A stretch of 39,259 nucleotides of DNA from Myxococcales bacterium (GCA_030681895.1 JAUXRI010000344.1:1-39259); one strand, 5' to 3'; counted from the first letter of the stretch, positions 1-9,111 are shown. Notes: a model not told the origin generated them from the sequence alone. Made by a program: numbers and translations.

Positions 1-233
1 GTCACGGCGCGGGTGACGTCCTTCGCGGTGACCTGCGCGCCGGCCTTGAAGTCCCGGTTGTCGATGAAGCGGAAGAAGATGTCGGTGAGCGCGCGCTGCT
101 GCTTCGGGAGCTCGGCGAGCTTCGCCTTGATCTCGGCGCGGCTGGTGCGGCCGTCAGGGCCGCCAGCGTCGATGATCGTCTTCGCAGCGAGAGACAGCGC
201 CTTGTTCACGTCGGCTTTTGCGATGCGGGGCAT
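1..233 (-). CDS. Hypothetical protein, N-terminal part only (runs off window start)
   Basis: This frame starts with ATG (complement at 231-233) and stays open through base 1, so about 77 N-terminal residues are seen and the C-terminus lies outside. The start MPRIAKADVNKALSLAAK is followed by a Lys/Arg/Ala-rich helical stretch with 'DAGGPDGRTSRAEIK', which looks like a degenerate EF-hand-type turn (D-x-G-G-x-D-G-x-x-S-x-x-E), and later 'RFIDNRDFKAGAQVTAKDV'. There is no signal peptide, so it is probably cytosolic. It is the last visible gene of a minus-strand run that begins near 5828; the gap to the next gene upstream is 83 bp. I do not recognise a family with confidence. The opposite-strand frame over this stretch looks like a shadow: it is Ser/Arg-rich and has no family features. 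Confidence 0.6.
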   Translation of the reverse strand, partial: MPRIAKADVNKALSLAAKTIIDAGGPDGRTSRAEIKAKLAELPKQQRALTDIFFRFIDNRDFKAGAQVTAKDVTRAV

Positions 234-316
234 GGGGCTCCTGGTGGAAAGGAAGGCGCCGAGACTCGGTGGGAGGCGCGTCGACCGTCAAGCGACAACC
301 GAGAAACGGTGGGTGA

Positions 317-868
317 TCACCAGCTCACGGGAAACGTGAAGCGGCGATCGGAGTCGCACCGGAACGCGCCGAACCGCATCGGCTTGCCGGTCAGCTCCTC
401 ACCGAAGCGCATCGCGCCGCGCCAGCCGTACTCGATGACGTCGGTCCTCGGCATCGCGCGTGGGTACTCGAAGGTAATGGTGCCCGCGGTGGGTCCGCTC
501 GCAGCCCAGGTCACCTTCACGTGGCGGGTGGCCACCTTGATGGCGTCGTCGAGGCGCGCGAGCACTGTCGCGGGCGAGTTGCCGCCGAGCGCGAGCGCGA
601 CCTTCACCAGCGGGCGCACGATGGGGCCGAACGATTGTCGCGTGAGCAGCAGGTTGAGCTGCTCGAGCCTCGGAGCTCCGAAGGTGTCGATGATCGCGCT
701 CCACACCTCGACGGCGATTGCTCCGGGATGCCAGCGCTGCGCGTGCGGCATCTTGAGGATCGCCTGCGTGGACGCCGACACCATCGACAGCACCTTCGCG
801 GCCGAGCCATCGGCTTCGAGGGCCTTCATCAGGCCGGCCAGGTTCGTCGCGCTGACCTCGAAGTCCAT
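317..868 (-). CDS. Hypothetical protein, possibly DUF2378-like myxobacterial family
   Basis: A 183-aa protein with ATG start at 868, no signal peptide and no membrane segment. The N-terminal two thirds are alpha-helical (for example 'FGPIVRPLVKVALAL' near residues 80-95). The C-terminal third looks like beta strands ('VKVTWAASGPTAGTITFEY') ending in 'RFTFPVSW'. Length, helix-then-sheet layout and the phrase 'RPLVKVALALGG..PATVLARLDD' remind me of the lineage-specific DUF2378 (TIGR02265) paralogous family of myxobacteria, which has no known function. I cannot test this without a profile search. It lies 18 bp downstream of the lipoprotein gene ending at 887, so it is probably co-transcribed with it. 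Confidence 0.7.
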   Translation of the reverse strand: MDFEVSATNLAGLMKALEADGSAAKVLSMVSASTQAILKMPHAQRWHPGAIAVEVWSAIIDTFGAPRLEQLNLLLTRQSFGPIVRPLVKVALALGGNSPATVLARLDDAIKVATRHVKVTWAASGPTAGTITFEYPRAMPRTDVIEYGWRGAMRFGEELTGKPMRFGAFRCDSDRRFTFPVSW

Positions 869-886
869 GAAGCGCAGTCTACCGAG

Positions 887-2035
887 TCAGTCCCCTTCCG
901 GGGCCTCAAGAGGCAACCACACCGCTCTGGCGCTCGTCCCCGCTGACGTCGGCGCCCGGGTGGCCACCACGTCACCGCTCTCGGTCTGAAGGAACACGCA
1001 TCGACGCGCGCCTGGTGGCACCTCGAGCACGGCGGTGGTCGCGCCGTCGAGGTCAACCAGTCCCCACCGGCCCCACGATTGGAAAGCGACACACTCCATC
1101 GGCGAATCGGGCAACACATCCTCGAACCAGGCTTGCGAGAGCGGCACCGGTTTCCCGAATGCCGTCACCCGGACCCGCAGCGTGGCCGGCGGCCCTGGCG
1201 TCAGCACGACCCGCTGCTCGTTCGGCGCGACCATCTGCGCGGCCACGAGCCGGCCAACCTTCACCGACACCACCGACCACACGCCCAGGTCGTTGTCGAT
1301 TTTGGGTACGCGCTCCGGCGCCTCGGCCGTGTGCCCGACGAACGACAACGGCACAGGGCGCGCCACGGTGTCAGGCCAGTCGAATGGAGGAATGGCGTGG
1401 AGCCACCCCGAGACCGGCGCCTTGAGTCCGGTCTTCACGACCACCGAGAGCGGCGTCGACAGCCGGCGGCGAACCGTCACGATTTGACGACCGTCGCGCA
1501 CCGGGCCCACCTGCACCAACGCAGGCCGGCCATCGAGCAACGCGCAGGCACCGAAGACCTGCTCCCGCTTCAGCACGGTCGAGCCAGAGACCTGGACCCG
1601 GTGCGGTACCGGCAAGAGCCCAAGGTCGGCGGTCCCGTCGGGCGACGAGAGCTCGACGTCGATCTTCGCGAGCGGAGGCATCAGGCCGGTGCTCGCGTGA
1701 CACAGCCCATCCGTGGTCTCGCCCTTCTCCAGCTCGGTCAGCTCGTTCTGCAGCTGAACCAGCTCGTCGGAGACCAGCGCACAGAACCTGCCGTGCTCGT
1801 CGTGTGGACACGCCTGTTCAGCCGCGAGGAACTCGGGAGGCAATGACGGCTGCACCCGCGGGCCGGTCGAGATGAGACCACCTCCACCAGGAAGACGAGC
1901 CACACCCGGGGGGAGTCGCGGAAGCTCGGCGCCCGCGTCAGGGAGCCTCTGCACCACCGGACTTTCAGCGGGCTTCGGACACGCGCAGAACCCGACGAGC
2001 ACCACACTCACGAAAGCCCGCACGACAGAATTCAT
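887..2035 (-). CDS. Lipoprotein of unknown function
   Basis: The chosen start is the ATG at 2035 (MNSVVRAFVSVVLVGFCAC) because it opens directly into a lipoprotein signal peptide with lipidation likely at Cys19; the longer frame to 2116 would overlap the upstream gene and prefix the signal with 27 unlikely residues. The 382-aa product has a Pro-rich segment after the Cys, a short acidic helix ('ELVQLQNELTELEKGE') and then beta-rich sequence. Around residues 280-380 there is a pattern like a carboxypeptidase-regulatory or Ig-like fold ('GPPATLRVRVTAFGKPV', 'TTAVLEVPPGARRCVFLQT'). It starts 34 bp after the stop of the large TPR/DUF3857 lipoprotein gene, so the two are probably one operon and may act together in the envelope. 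No catalytic motif is visible. Confidence 0.8.
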   Translation of the reverse strand: MNSVVRAFVSVVLVGFCACPKPAESPVVQRLPDAGAELPRLPPGVARLPGGGGLISTGPRVQPSLPPEFLAAEQACPHDEHGRFCALVSDELVQLQNELTELEKGETTDGLCHASTGLMPPLAKIDVELSSPDGTADLGLLPVPHRVQVSGSTVLKREQVFGACALLDGRPALVQVGPVRDGRQIVTVRRRLSTPLSVVVKTGLKAPVSGWLHAIPPFDWPDTVARPVPLSFVGHTAEAPERVPKIDNDLGVWSVVSVKVGRLVAAQMVAPNEQRVVLTPGPPATLRVRVTAFGKPVPLSQAWFEDVLPDSPMECVAFQSWGRWGLVDLDGATTAVLEVPPGARRCVFLQTESGDVVATRAPTSAGTSARAVWLPLEAPEGD

Positions 2036-2069
2036 CGACGACGAACCCTGCGCCGCGGAGCGCGCTTCG

Positions 2070-5000
2070 TCACCGCGTGAGCAGCAGGTCACGCCCCTGC
2101 AGCAGATCGGCCTCACCTGCGAACTGACCGAAGCGCTCGTACTCCTTCACCGGCACGCGGCTCTGCACCAGGCGCGAGTCTTCTTCGATGATGACGGTTC
2201 GCCCCGTCTGCGACTCCTTGCGGGTGAAGCGGCCCCACGGGCACTCCGTCTTCGCGCCGGCGACCGCGTCCTTCAGCTTCCACCCCTCCGGCACCGTCAG
2301 CGTCACGACCGCCTTCGTCGACTCGCTCGACTCGATGAACAACGGCGTCACGCGCTGACCGAGCACCAGGTACCGGCGGCCGAGATTCCACGGGAACGTC
2401 AGCGGGCCCATCACGAGCGTCGACGCACCCTCACGTCGCCCGAAACGGCTCGCGGTGAACTGGTACTTCACCTTCACCTCGACCACCTCTTCGCGGCGAA
2501 TGTCGACGTCGACCGACTCGAGGTCCGCGCCACCGAACATTCTCGAGAGCGCCTGCTCCAGCGCCTGCTTGCGTTGGTCGGGTGAGAGCTGCTCCAGCGC
2601 TTCGGCCAGCTGTGCCGCCTCGAAGCCCTGGTACGTCTCGTCGCCGCTGCCCTTGAGCACGCCGTCTTCATCGAGCGCCGCGGTCAACGTGACGACCTTC
2701 GACGGCCGCTCGCTGTGCTTCGGCGTCGTCACCTTCTCGAGCGGGCGGCCCGGCATCGGGAGCAGGTACGCCTCTCGTTCACCGAGCGCGAACTCGGGCA
2801 GCTCACCGAACGGAGCGAAGCGCACGAGCGCGTCGAGCCACACGGCCTGGCCATCAGGCAAGAGGACGCGGATGCAGACGTACGGAAACAACGACTCGTT
2901 GGGGAACACGTACGGCGCCGGGTCTGCCGTGAAGCCGCGCACCGCGACGAGCCGCGCGTCGAAGCCGAGCGCGACGAGCGACGACACCATCAACCACGAG
3001 CGGCTCCCGCGGTCCTGCCCCACGCTGGCGGCGGCCGACATGCCGAGCCCCGCGTCACCGCCCGAGAGCTTCTTCATCACGGCGGCGTAGACGGCCTTCA
3101 CCGCGTCGAGCCCGGTCGCCTGCCCTGCCGATGCCTTCGCGAACGCCTCGACTTCGTGCGTGACGACGCCGCGGTCGATGAACGCATCTGCATACGCGCG
3201 CATCACGCCTTCGTTGCCTCGCTGGCCTGCGCCGACGCTCACGAACGGAAGCCACTCGTTGCCCGACGGCGGCCCCATCGGCTCGGGGATGTACGGGGGC
3301 ACGCGCTTCTCCTCATGGAAGAACACCTCGCGGTCGCCCTCGGTCTTCACGGCGCCCACCTCACCGAGGTTGTGCGAGTCGACCGTCATGCCCGCCCCCT
3401 TCGGCGCGATGACGGTGTACGTGCTCCAGTTGTTCGGCTGCCGCGCGACCTGAAAGTAGAAGCTCGACGCGGTGAAGCCCGGTTGGCCCGGACCACGCGT
3501 CGGGTGCGCGAGCAGGTATTCGTACTCGACGAGATCGCCGACCTGCACACCCGGAAGGCTGACCGCATCTTTCCCCTCGATGTTCTCGGGCTCGAGCGTC
3601 GTGCCGTCGATCTTCAGCGTGCGGAGCTTCAAGACCACGGCGCCGGGCGGCAGCTGCACCTCGGCCACTTCCTGCACGCCGGCCTGGTCGAGCGCCTTCT
3701 GGATGATGTGGATGCGGTCGACCTGCGTGCCGTCGGAGAACGCTTCGATGGCGGCGGCGTCGAGCAGGAACGCAGCGTTCGCCTCTTCACTGCCGGGCGC
3801 TGCTTCGTAGGCCTTGAGCGCGGCCTCGGTGCTGATGGCGTGCGCGTCGAGCAGCTCCCTGCCGGTCTTCGTTCGCTCGACGGCGCGGCGCAGCTGCAGG
3901 TCCGCTCCGTCGAGCTCGAGCGCCTTCTCACGCGCAGCGAGGGCCTCTTTCGGTTTCCCCGCCTGCTCGAGCACGTCGCCCAGTTGTTTCTGAAGCTGCG
4001 CATTTCGCGGCCACACCTTTGCGGCCCGCATCAGCGTGGCGACGGCCTCATCAGGCTTGTCCAGCGCGACGAGCGCCGACGCGAGCGACGTGGCCACCTG
4101 CGTCTGCCCTTCGTCCCGCAGCAGCTCCTTCTTCCAGAGGGCGACGACAGCTTCCATGCGGCCCCGGGTGCGCTCGTGCTCCGCGTGCCGCCAGGTGCCG
4201 TTCGGGCAGTGCTTCGTCTTCGTCAGCAACGCATCGGCGTCGGCCACCGCGTCGCGCCGGCGCGCCACGTCGTACTGGAGCAGGAGCGCCTCACAGTGCC
4301 CTGGCCACGCGGCCTCGGCCTCCTTCGCGGTGATGACGGCCTGTGCCTCGAGGCCAAGCGCGAGCTCGATGCGTGACTGCAGCGACAACACCGCCGACGA
4401 CGCCGGCGTGTGGCTGGCGCGCGCCTGACGAACCAGCTCGAGCGCCTCGACCGAGCGCGAGTCTTCGAGCGCCAGCTGCGTCGTCACCAGCTTCGCAGCG
4501 ACCAGATCCTTGTCCTTGCCGAGCGCCGCCTCGAGGTCTCTCGTCGCCCGGCCGCGCGCCACTTTGGGAGCCAACAGCCGGTCAGACAGGTCGAGCTCGG
4601 CGCGGAGCAGATGCACGAGCGCGCCTGAGAGCGCCGGCGCCAGCTCCGACAACACCCGGCGAGCGCCATCACGATCGCGACCCATCGAGTCACGCGCCGC
4701 CAGCACGCGCGCGAGCGCATCGGAGCCCTCGTCGGCCAGCACGGCGTGAACCCTCGCGGCCGTCGGGAAGACGCCGTCGACCTCGTCGAGCACCGTGACG
4801 CCGCCCCAGCTCGCCGCGGGCCCCGTCGCCGCCTTGAAGCCGAGCTTCGCGGGCCGGCCGTCGAGCCGTTGCAGGGCGACCTGGAGAAAGCCGACCTGGT
4901 CTTCGCGAGCCGCGCGAATGATCAACCGGTGCGTGCCGGCCGAGAGCTTCACCGCGCGCGTCGAGAGCGTCGACGCCGGCCGCTGCCACGTCAGCCGCGA

Positions 5001-5828
5001 AAGCACCTGCGTGCCATCGAGCACGGCCACGTGGTCCATCGAGGTGATGGTGCGCAGCACGTAACGCCCTGCCTCGGGCACCTCGACGTCGGTGGCGAAG
5101 AGATAGACGTCTCCCATCGGCGGCTCACCGAGCAGCGACACGCGGCCATCGGGGAACGTGAGCGTGCGGCCCGAGGTGCCGACGTCTCCGGTCTGCTCCA
5201 TCGGCGTCGCGTCGCCCATCGAGATGACGTGCCACGGGCTGAGCGGGCCCAGCAGCGTCACGGCGGTCGGCACACCCATCTCGTCGAGGAGCGCTCTGAC
5301 GCGCGCGTCGTCCTGGCGCGCCTCGGAGATGGCGACGACCGCGGCGCGGAGCAGGAACGCCGTGTCGGCGAGGAGCGGCTTCTCGAGCAGCGCCGGTGAA
5401 CGCGCCAACACCGCGTCGTCACCCTGGGCCGAGAGCGTCACGCGGTCGAGCACCTGACGCGCGGCCAACGTGGAAAGCGGATGCTCGGGCTGCCGCTCGA
5501 TGAGGTCGAGCGCGACGCCCACCACGCGGTCGGCGCGCGTCTGCCGGTCTGCCAACACGAGCTGGCCCATCAACGCCCACGGGTCGCCCGCGTCCTTCTG
5601 CACGGCGGTGTCGAGCTGCACGCGCGCCTTTTCGGCGTCGGACGTGACGAAGATCGTGTGGAGCCCGGCGAGCGCCCACGAGCGCGCCGTCGCGTCTCCA
5701 TCGGCCACGTCAGCGACGGCCTCGTCGAGCGCCTCGGTGGCTCCCGGGACCCGGCGAGGACACGCGGTCGCGAGGGTCAGCGTCGAGAGCAGCAGCGCGA
5801 GGCGGCAGTGCGAACGGAGCACAGTCAT
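2070..5828 (-). CDS. TPR / DUF3857 / transglutaminase-like lipoprotein with substituted catalytic residues
   Basis: A 1252-aa protein with ATG at 5828. Residues 1-23 form a lipoprotein signal (C23, followed by PRR). Residues about 30-640 are helical TPR-type repeats interrupted by a beta-rich insertion near 200-330 ('GTHRLIIRAAREDQVGFLQV'). Residues about 655-860 fit DUF3857 ('VVLKLRTLKIDGTTLEPENI', 'GDLVEYEYLL'). Residues about 895-1000 fit a transglutaminase-like core ('SWLMVSSLVALGFDARLVAV', 'LPDGQAVWLDA'), followed by a C-terminal beta domain that usually accompanies DUF3857. In active members the core has G-D-C-K/R-D; here the aligned Cys position reads Arg940 ('GQDRGSR') and the His position reads Tyr983 ('FPYVCIRV'), while Asp999 is kept. 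I infer a non-enzymatic scaffold. It heads a minus-strand operon, with 160 bp between it and the divergent gene at 5989. Confidence 0.9.
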   Translation of the reverse strand: MTVLRSHCRLALLLSTLTLATACPRRVPGATEALDEAVADVADGDATARSWALAGLHTIFVTSDAEKARVQLDTAVQKDAGDPWALMGQLVLADRQTRADRVVGVALDLIERQPEHPLSTLAARQVLDRVTLSAQGDDAVLARSPALLEKPLLADTAFLLRAAVVAISEARQDDARVRALLDEMGVPTAVTLLGPLSPWHVISMGDATPMEQTGDVGTSGRTLTFPDGRVSLLGEPPMGDVYLFATDVEVPEAGRYVLRTITSMDHVAVLDGTQVLSRLTWQRPASTLSTRAVKLSAGTHRLIIRAAREDQVGFLQVALQRLDGRPAKLGFKAATGPAASWGGVTVLDEVDGVFPTAARVHAVLADEGSDALARVLAARDSMGRDRDGARRVLSELAPALSGALVHLLRAELDLSDRLLAPKVARGRATRDLEAALGKDKDLVAAKLVTTQLALEDSRSVEALELVRQARASHTPASSAVLSLQSRIELALGLEAQAVITAKEAEAAWPGHCEALLLQYDVARRRDAVADADALLTKTKHCPNGTWRHAEHERTRGRMEAVVALWKKELLRDEGQTQVATSLASALVALDKPDEAVATLMRAAKVWPRNAQLQKQLGDVLEQAGKPKEALAAREKALELDGADLQLRRAVERTKTGRELLDAHAISTEAALKAYEAAPGSEEANAAFLLDAAAIEAFSDGTQVDRIHIIQKALDQAGVQEVAEVQLPPGAVVLKLRTLKIDGTTLEPENIEGKDAVSLPGVQVGDLVEYEYLLAHPTRGPGQPGFTASSFYFQVARQPNNWSTYTVIAPKGAGMTVDSHNLGEVGAVKTEGDREVFFHEEKRVPPYIPEPMGPPSGNEWLPFVSVGAGQRGNEGVMRAYADAFIDRGVVTHEVEAFAKASAGQATGLDAVKAVYAAVMKKLSGGDAGLGMSAAASVGQDRGSRSWLMVSSLVALGFDARLVAVRGFTADPAPYVFPNESLFPYVCIRVLLPDGQAVWLDALVRFAPFGELPEFALGEREAYLLPMPGRPLEKVTTPKHSERPSKVVTLTAALDEDGVLKGSGDETYQGFEAAQLAEALEQLSPDQRKQALEQALSRMFGGADLESVDVDIRREEVVEVKVKYQFTASRFGRREGASTLVMGPLTFPWNLGRRYLVLGQRVTPLFIESSESTKAVVTLTVPEGWKLKDAVAGAKTECPWGRFTRKESQTGRTVIIEEDSRLVQSRVPVKEYERFGQFAGEADLLQGRDLLLTR

Positions 5829-5988
5829 GCGTTCGACATAGCGCAGGACGTCGAGGAGGCTGCCTCTTTCACTGCGCTGACGTGCACGAGGCGAGACCGG
5901 ACCTTGCGTACCTGCGGGCGCGAAGTGTTCGGGCTGGGAGCGAAGGCCCGATGGCTTCGCGCGCTCGCCATCGACTACAACGCCGCGC

Positions 5989-7050
5989 GTGCTCTTCGTG
6001 AGCGTGCTCCTCGCTGCAGCTCCGCTCGTCTCGGTCGCGCCTTCTGCCGACGAGGGGCTTCCATGCCCGGTGCATCAGAGCTTCGTCGCCGCGCTCGCTG
6101 CCAGAAACGTCGTCGCGCCCGAGGCGTTCACCGCCGTCTTCGAACGACGCGAGCGTGGGTGGGCGTTTCGGTTGACGCGTGCGCAGTCGACCGCGCTCAC
6201 CCGTGAGCTCCAGGTGCCATGTGAAGAGGCCGGCGCCGTCGCCGCGCTCGTGGTGGAGCGCTACTTCGCCGCGTTGTTCCTCGCGGCCCCGAAGGTCGTC
6301 GCGCCGACCAGACCTCCCCGTCCGACTCCACCGGCGGCAATCCTTCCCACACCCGCCGTCGACGCTGGAGCTCCCGAGCCCATCGACGCAGGCGTGATCG
6401 AGCCACTCGACGCGGGAGTGCCCGAGCTAGTCGACGCAGGCCTCGAAGTCACACCCGAGCCCATCGTCGATGCGGGAGTGCCTGACGTCGTCGTGCTCGT
6501 CGAGCCACCTCCACTTCCACGTGAGCCGTTCCTTCGGGTCGTGCCCGTCGTCTGGCTGGCCGCGTGGTGGGAAGTGCTGCCGCGCGTGAGCCCCGCGGTG
6601 ATGGTGGCCGCCCACCTGGAGCTCGGCCGCGTCTGGCGCACCAGCCTCTCCATCGCCTCGGGCCTTCCCCTTGGGCAGAACGTGACCGTCGACGAGACGC
6701 GAACGGGAACGCTCGTCGCGTGGTCGAGCCTCGGCGCGTTGAGCGGTGGAGCCTGCGCTCGCTTCGAACGCACCACGCTCTGCGGAGACGCCGTCATCGG
6801 CCTGCGCCTCACCAGCGGCCAATCCACCGGTCAGCTCTACCAACGACAACCGGCCCTGGTGGTGATGCCCACAGCGGGCCTTCGCGGAGAGCTCGTCTTC
6901 CGGCTGACACCGCTCCTCTCACTGAGCACGACGTTGTTAGCGCTCGTTCCGTGGGGCCGCTCGACGCTCCAGGTCGAAGGCACCAGCTCCACCTACGCCA
7001 CGCCACCGGTCGACCTCCTCGCCGGCCTTGGGCTCTCTTTCTCTCTGTGA
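5989..7050 (+). CDS. Probable exported protein with 'DAG' linker, upstream of an ECF sigma factor
   Basis: A 353-aa protein beginning with GTG at 5989, giving MLFVSVLLAAAPLVSVAPSA, a plausible Sec signal. Residues about 20-100 form a small compact domain with two cysteines. Residues about 105-180 form a Pro/Ala-rich low-complexity linker in which 'DAG' recurs about six times, a common spacer in myxobacterial secreted proteins. The C-terminal half (about 185-353) has alternating strand patterns ending in 'LLAGLGLSFSL', as expected for an outer-membrane beta-barrel. It sits 39 bp before the ECF sigma gene and is probably co-transcribed with it and the FecR-like gene, which suggests a surface component of the same signalling unit. 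The start is uncertain because no strong Shine-Dalgarno is visible. Confidence 0.8.
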   Translation: MLFVSVLLAAAPLVSVAPSADEGLPCPVHQSFVAALAARNVVAPEAFTAVFERRERGWAFRLTRAQSTALTRELQVPCEEAGAVAALVVERYFAALFLAAPKVVAPTRPPRPTPPAAILPTPAVDAGAPEPIDAGVIEPLDAGVPELVDAGLEVTPEPIVDAGVPDVVVLVEPPPLPREPFLRVVPVVWLAAWWEVLPRVSPAVMVAAHLELGRVWRTSLSIASGLPLGQNVTVDETRTGTLVAWSSLGALSGGACARFERTTLCGDAVIGLRLTSGQSTGQLYQRQPALVVMPTAGLRGELVFRLTPLLSLSTTLLALVPWGRSTLQVEGTSSTYATPPVDLLAGLGLSFSL

Positions 7051-7089
7051 AGGTTCGCGCGCGCTGAAGACATTCAGCCCCGCGACCGA

Positions 7090-7656
7090 ATGATGACCGT
7101 GCAAGACGCCGAAATCACAGCCGAGCTTGGCCTCGCGAAGCGCGCGAGCGCAGGCGACCAGCAAGCGCTGGCGGCGCTCTTCAACTCGAACTTCGGCTTC
7201 GTGCGCTCGGTCGCGCGCAACCTGGGCACGCCCGACACCGAGCTCGACGACGTCACGCAAGAGACCTTCGTGGTGGCGTTCCGACGTATCGGCGACTTCC
7301 GCAGCGGCAAGCTCTCGACCTGGCTGTACCGCATCACCGCGAACCTCGTCGCCAACCGCCATCGCGCGCGCCGCGTGCGTGAGGCCTTCACCAGCTTCTG
7401 GGGCCGCACACCCGAGCGACACGTCGCTGCCGCCGACGCCGCGTTCGAGCAGGCCGAGACGAAAGCGCAGGTGGGCGACGTGCTCTCGAAGTTGGCGCAC
7501 AAGAAGCGCGAGGTGTTCGCGATGTACGAGCTCGAAGGGTTGTCAGGCGACGAGATCGCCGAACGCGTCGGCTGCAGCGTCGACACCGTCTGGTCGCGGC
7601 TGCACTACGCCCGAAAAGACTTCGAGGCATTGGCACGAAAGCGAGGCCTCCTGTGA
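7090..7656 (+). CDS. ECF-type sigma-70 family RNA polymerase sigma factor
   Basis: A 188-aa protein, ATG at 7090 (a second ATG follows at once). Residues about 25-95 match sigma region 2 ('DVTQETFVVAFRRIGDFRSG', 'LSTWLYRITANLVANRHRAR'). Residues about 130-185 match region 4, with a helix-turn-helix at 151-178 ('LSGDEIAERVGCSVDTVWSR'). The linker between is short, as in extracytoplasmic-function sigmas, and there is no region 1 or 3. It should direct RNA polymerase to a specific promoter set when released from a partner. The next gene starts inside its stop codon (GTGA at 7653-7656), which couples their translation and makes that membrane-anchored protein the obvious candidate anti-sigma or signal sensor. 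The identity is firm; the signal and regulon are unknown. Confidence 0.95.
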   Translation: MMTVQDAEITAELGLAKRASAGDQQALAALFNSNFGFVRSVARNLGTPDTELDDVTQETFVVAFRRIGDFRSGKLSTWLYRITANLVANRHRARRVREAFTSFWGRTPERHVAAADAAFEQAETKAQVGDVLSKLAHKKREVFAMYELEGLSGDEIAERVGCSVDTVWSRLHYARKDFEALARKRGLL

Positions 7657-9035
7657 ACGCGAGTCCCAAACGGCTGCGAGACGAAGACTCGAAGCTCGGG
7701 CAGCGCCTGCGTGACTTCAGCGACGCGCCACCGGCTCCGGCCTCGGTGCGCAGCGTCGTCTTGAGTGGAGTCGAGGCGAGGTTGGCGAAGCGCGTATTCC
7801 CGATGCGCGCGGTGGTGCTGGTGGCGGTGGGCGGCGTGGCGGCCGTGCTCCTCATGCTTCGGCCCGCCGCCTCGCCTGCGCCGAGACACAGCGTGGTGTT
7901 CGCGAGCCGCGACGCGCAGCTGTTCGAGAAGGCCAACCCGCTCACCATCGCCTCCACGTCGTGGGGCACGCGGGAGTTCGAGAGGGTCGACACCGTCGAT
8001 GGCCCGGTGGTGCTCGACGAGGGCGGCTCACGCCTGGCGCTGCTGCCTCATTCCCGTCTGCATCGGGGAGCAGGTCAGACGTTGCGCCTCGAGCAGGGCA
8101 CGCTCGCCGCGTCGGTCTCGCATGAGACGGTCTTCGAGTCGGGCGGCCGTCACCTTCGGGTTCGCCGCGGCGTCGTCGAGCTTCAAGGCTCGTGTGTCGT
8201 GGTGCACGCAGGCTCCGCCGAGCGCCTCGACGACGCGGTGGTGATGACGGCCGGGCAGCGCTCACCGGCAGGCTGCACGACGGACCACGGCGACCAGGTG
8301 CTCGAGCTCTTCGAGCCGCCGCTGGCTCCGCTTCATGTCGAGACGCGCGGCCTCGTCGTCGTCGATGGCGTGGCGCTCGGGCCCGGTCCACTCGACGTCG
8401 TCGTGAAGGCGCGCGTGCACACGGTGACGTCGTCGGGGGTCGAACGACGCGTGGAGCCACCGTCGACGAGCCTCACCATTCCTGCTGCGGCGACCGTGCT
8501 CGACGACGCTCGTCGCGACTCGAAGGCCGACCCCGAGCGCGCGCTCGCGGGCTTCGCCAGCATCGTCGACGGGCCGAACGCCGAGGTCGCGCTGTACGAA
8601 CGTGCGGTGTTGCTCCAGCGGCTCAAGTCGTTCGGCCCCGCGCTCGAAGCGCTCGAGCTGCACCAGCGACGGTTCGCCCACGGCATGCTGGCCGTCGAAG
8701 CGGCGCTCACCCGCGCCGAGGTGCTGCTCTCACTCGAGCGCACGGCCGACGCCCTGCTCGCGCTCGACACGTTCCTCTCCACTTTCCCCGACTCGGAGCG
8801 AACGGCCGAGGTGCGTCTGCTCCGCGGGCAGTTGTTGCGGCAGGCGCAGCGGTGCGACGCCGCGCTGGTGGACTTCGCCGAGGCCGCGAAAGAGGCTCGC
8901 TTCGCCGACGAGGCCGGCTGGGGCCAGGTGTTGTGCCGGCGAACGGGCGACGCGGTGTCGACGTACCTGAGAGCGTTTCCCAAAGGCGCGCACGCCGACG
9001 AAGCGCGCCGACTGCAGGGCGCAGAGAAATTCTGA
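7653..9035 (+). CDS. Membrane-anchored FecR-like / TPR protein, putative anti-sigma partner
   Basis: A 460-aa protein starting at GTG 7653, overlapping the sigma stop by four bases. Residues 1-50 are cytosolic, charged, with Arg-rich helices. Residues 52-69 form one transmembrane helix ('AVVLVAVGGVAAVLLML'). Residues about 105-190 resemble a FecR-type periplasmic beta domain ('GSRLALLPHSRLHRG', 'LRLEQGTLAASV', 'LRVRRGVVELQGS'). Residues about 280-455 form TPR-like helical pairs ('DTFLSTFPDSERTAEVRLL', 'YLRAFPKGAHADEARRL'). This cytosol-TM-FecR-TPR layout next to an ECF sigma is common in Myxococcota. I infer that it binds the sigma factor through the N-terminal segment and senses an envelope state. 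There is no canonical zinc-finger anti-sigma motif at the N-terminus, so the binding mode is not shown by sequence. Confidence 0.88.
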   Translation: MNASPKRLRDEDSKLGQRLRDFSDAPPAPASVRSVVLSGVEARLAKRVFPMRAVVLVAVGGVAAVLLMLRPAASPAPRHSVVFASRDAQLFEKANPLTIASTSWGTREFERVDTVDGPVVLDEGGSRLALLPHSRLHRGAGQTLRLEQGTLAASVSHETVFESGGRHLRVRRGVVELQGSCVVVHAGSAERLDDAVVMTAGQRSPAGCTTDHGDQVLELFEPPLAPLHVETRGLVVVDGVALGPGPLDVVVKARVHTVTSSGVERRVEPPSTSLTIPAAATVLDDARRDSKADPERALAGFASIVDGPNAEVALYERAVLLQRLKSFGPALEALELHQRRFAHGMLAVEAALTRAEVLLSLERTADALLALDTFLSTFPDSERTAEVRLLRGQLLRQAQRCDAALVDFAEAAKEARFADEAGWGQVLCRRTGDAVSTYLRAFPKGAHADEARRLQGAEKF

Positions 9036-9111
9036 AGGTTCTTCTGCGCGACGAGATTCAGGCCGAACACCGCTGGTTCCGCCGGGGAATCGCCACCTGT
9101 CAGGAGTCGAA

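Noticed and set aside
309..989. Long plus-strand frame overlapping the 183-aa minus-strand gene
   Set aside because: Composition is Ser/Arg/Ala-rich and has no domain features; the minus-strand frame reads as a structured protein and fits the surrounding operon. High GC makes long shadow frames common here.
2715..4376. A 553-aa plus-strand frame inside the large DUF3857 gene
   Set aside because: It is Arg/His/Glu-rich, lacks domains and lies wholly opposite a gene with clear TPR and DUF3857 features.
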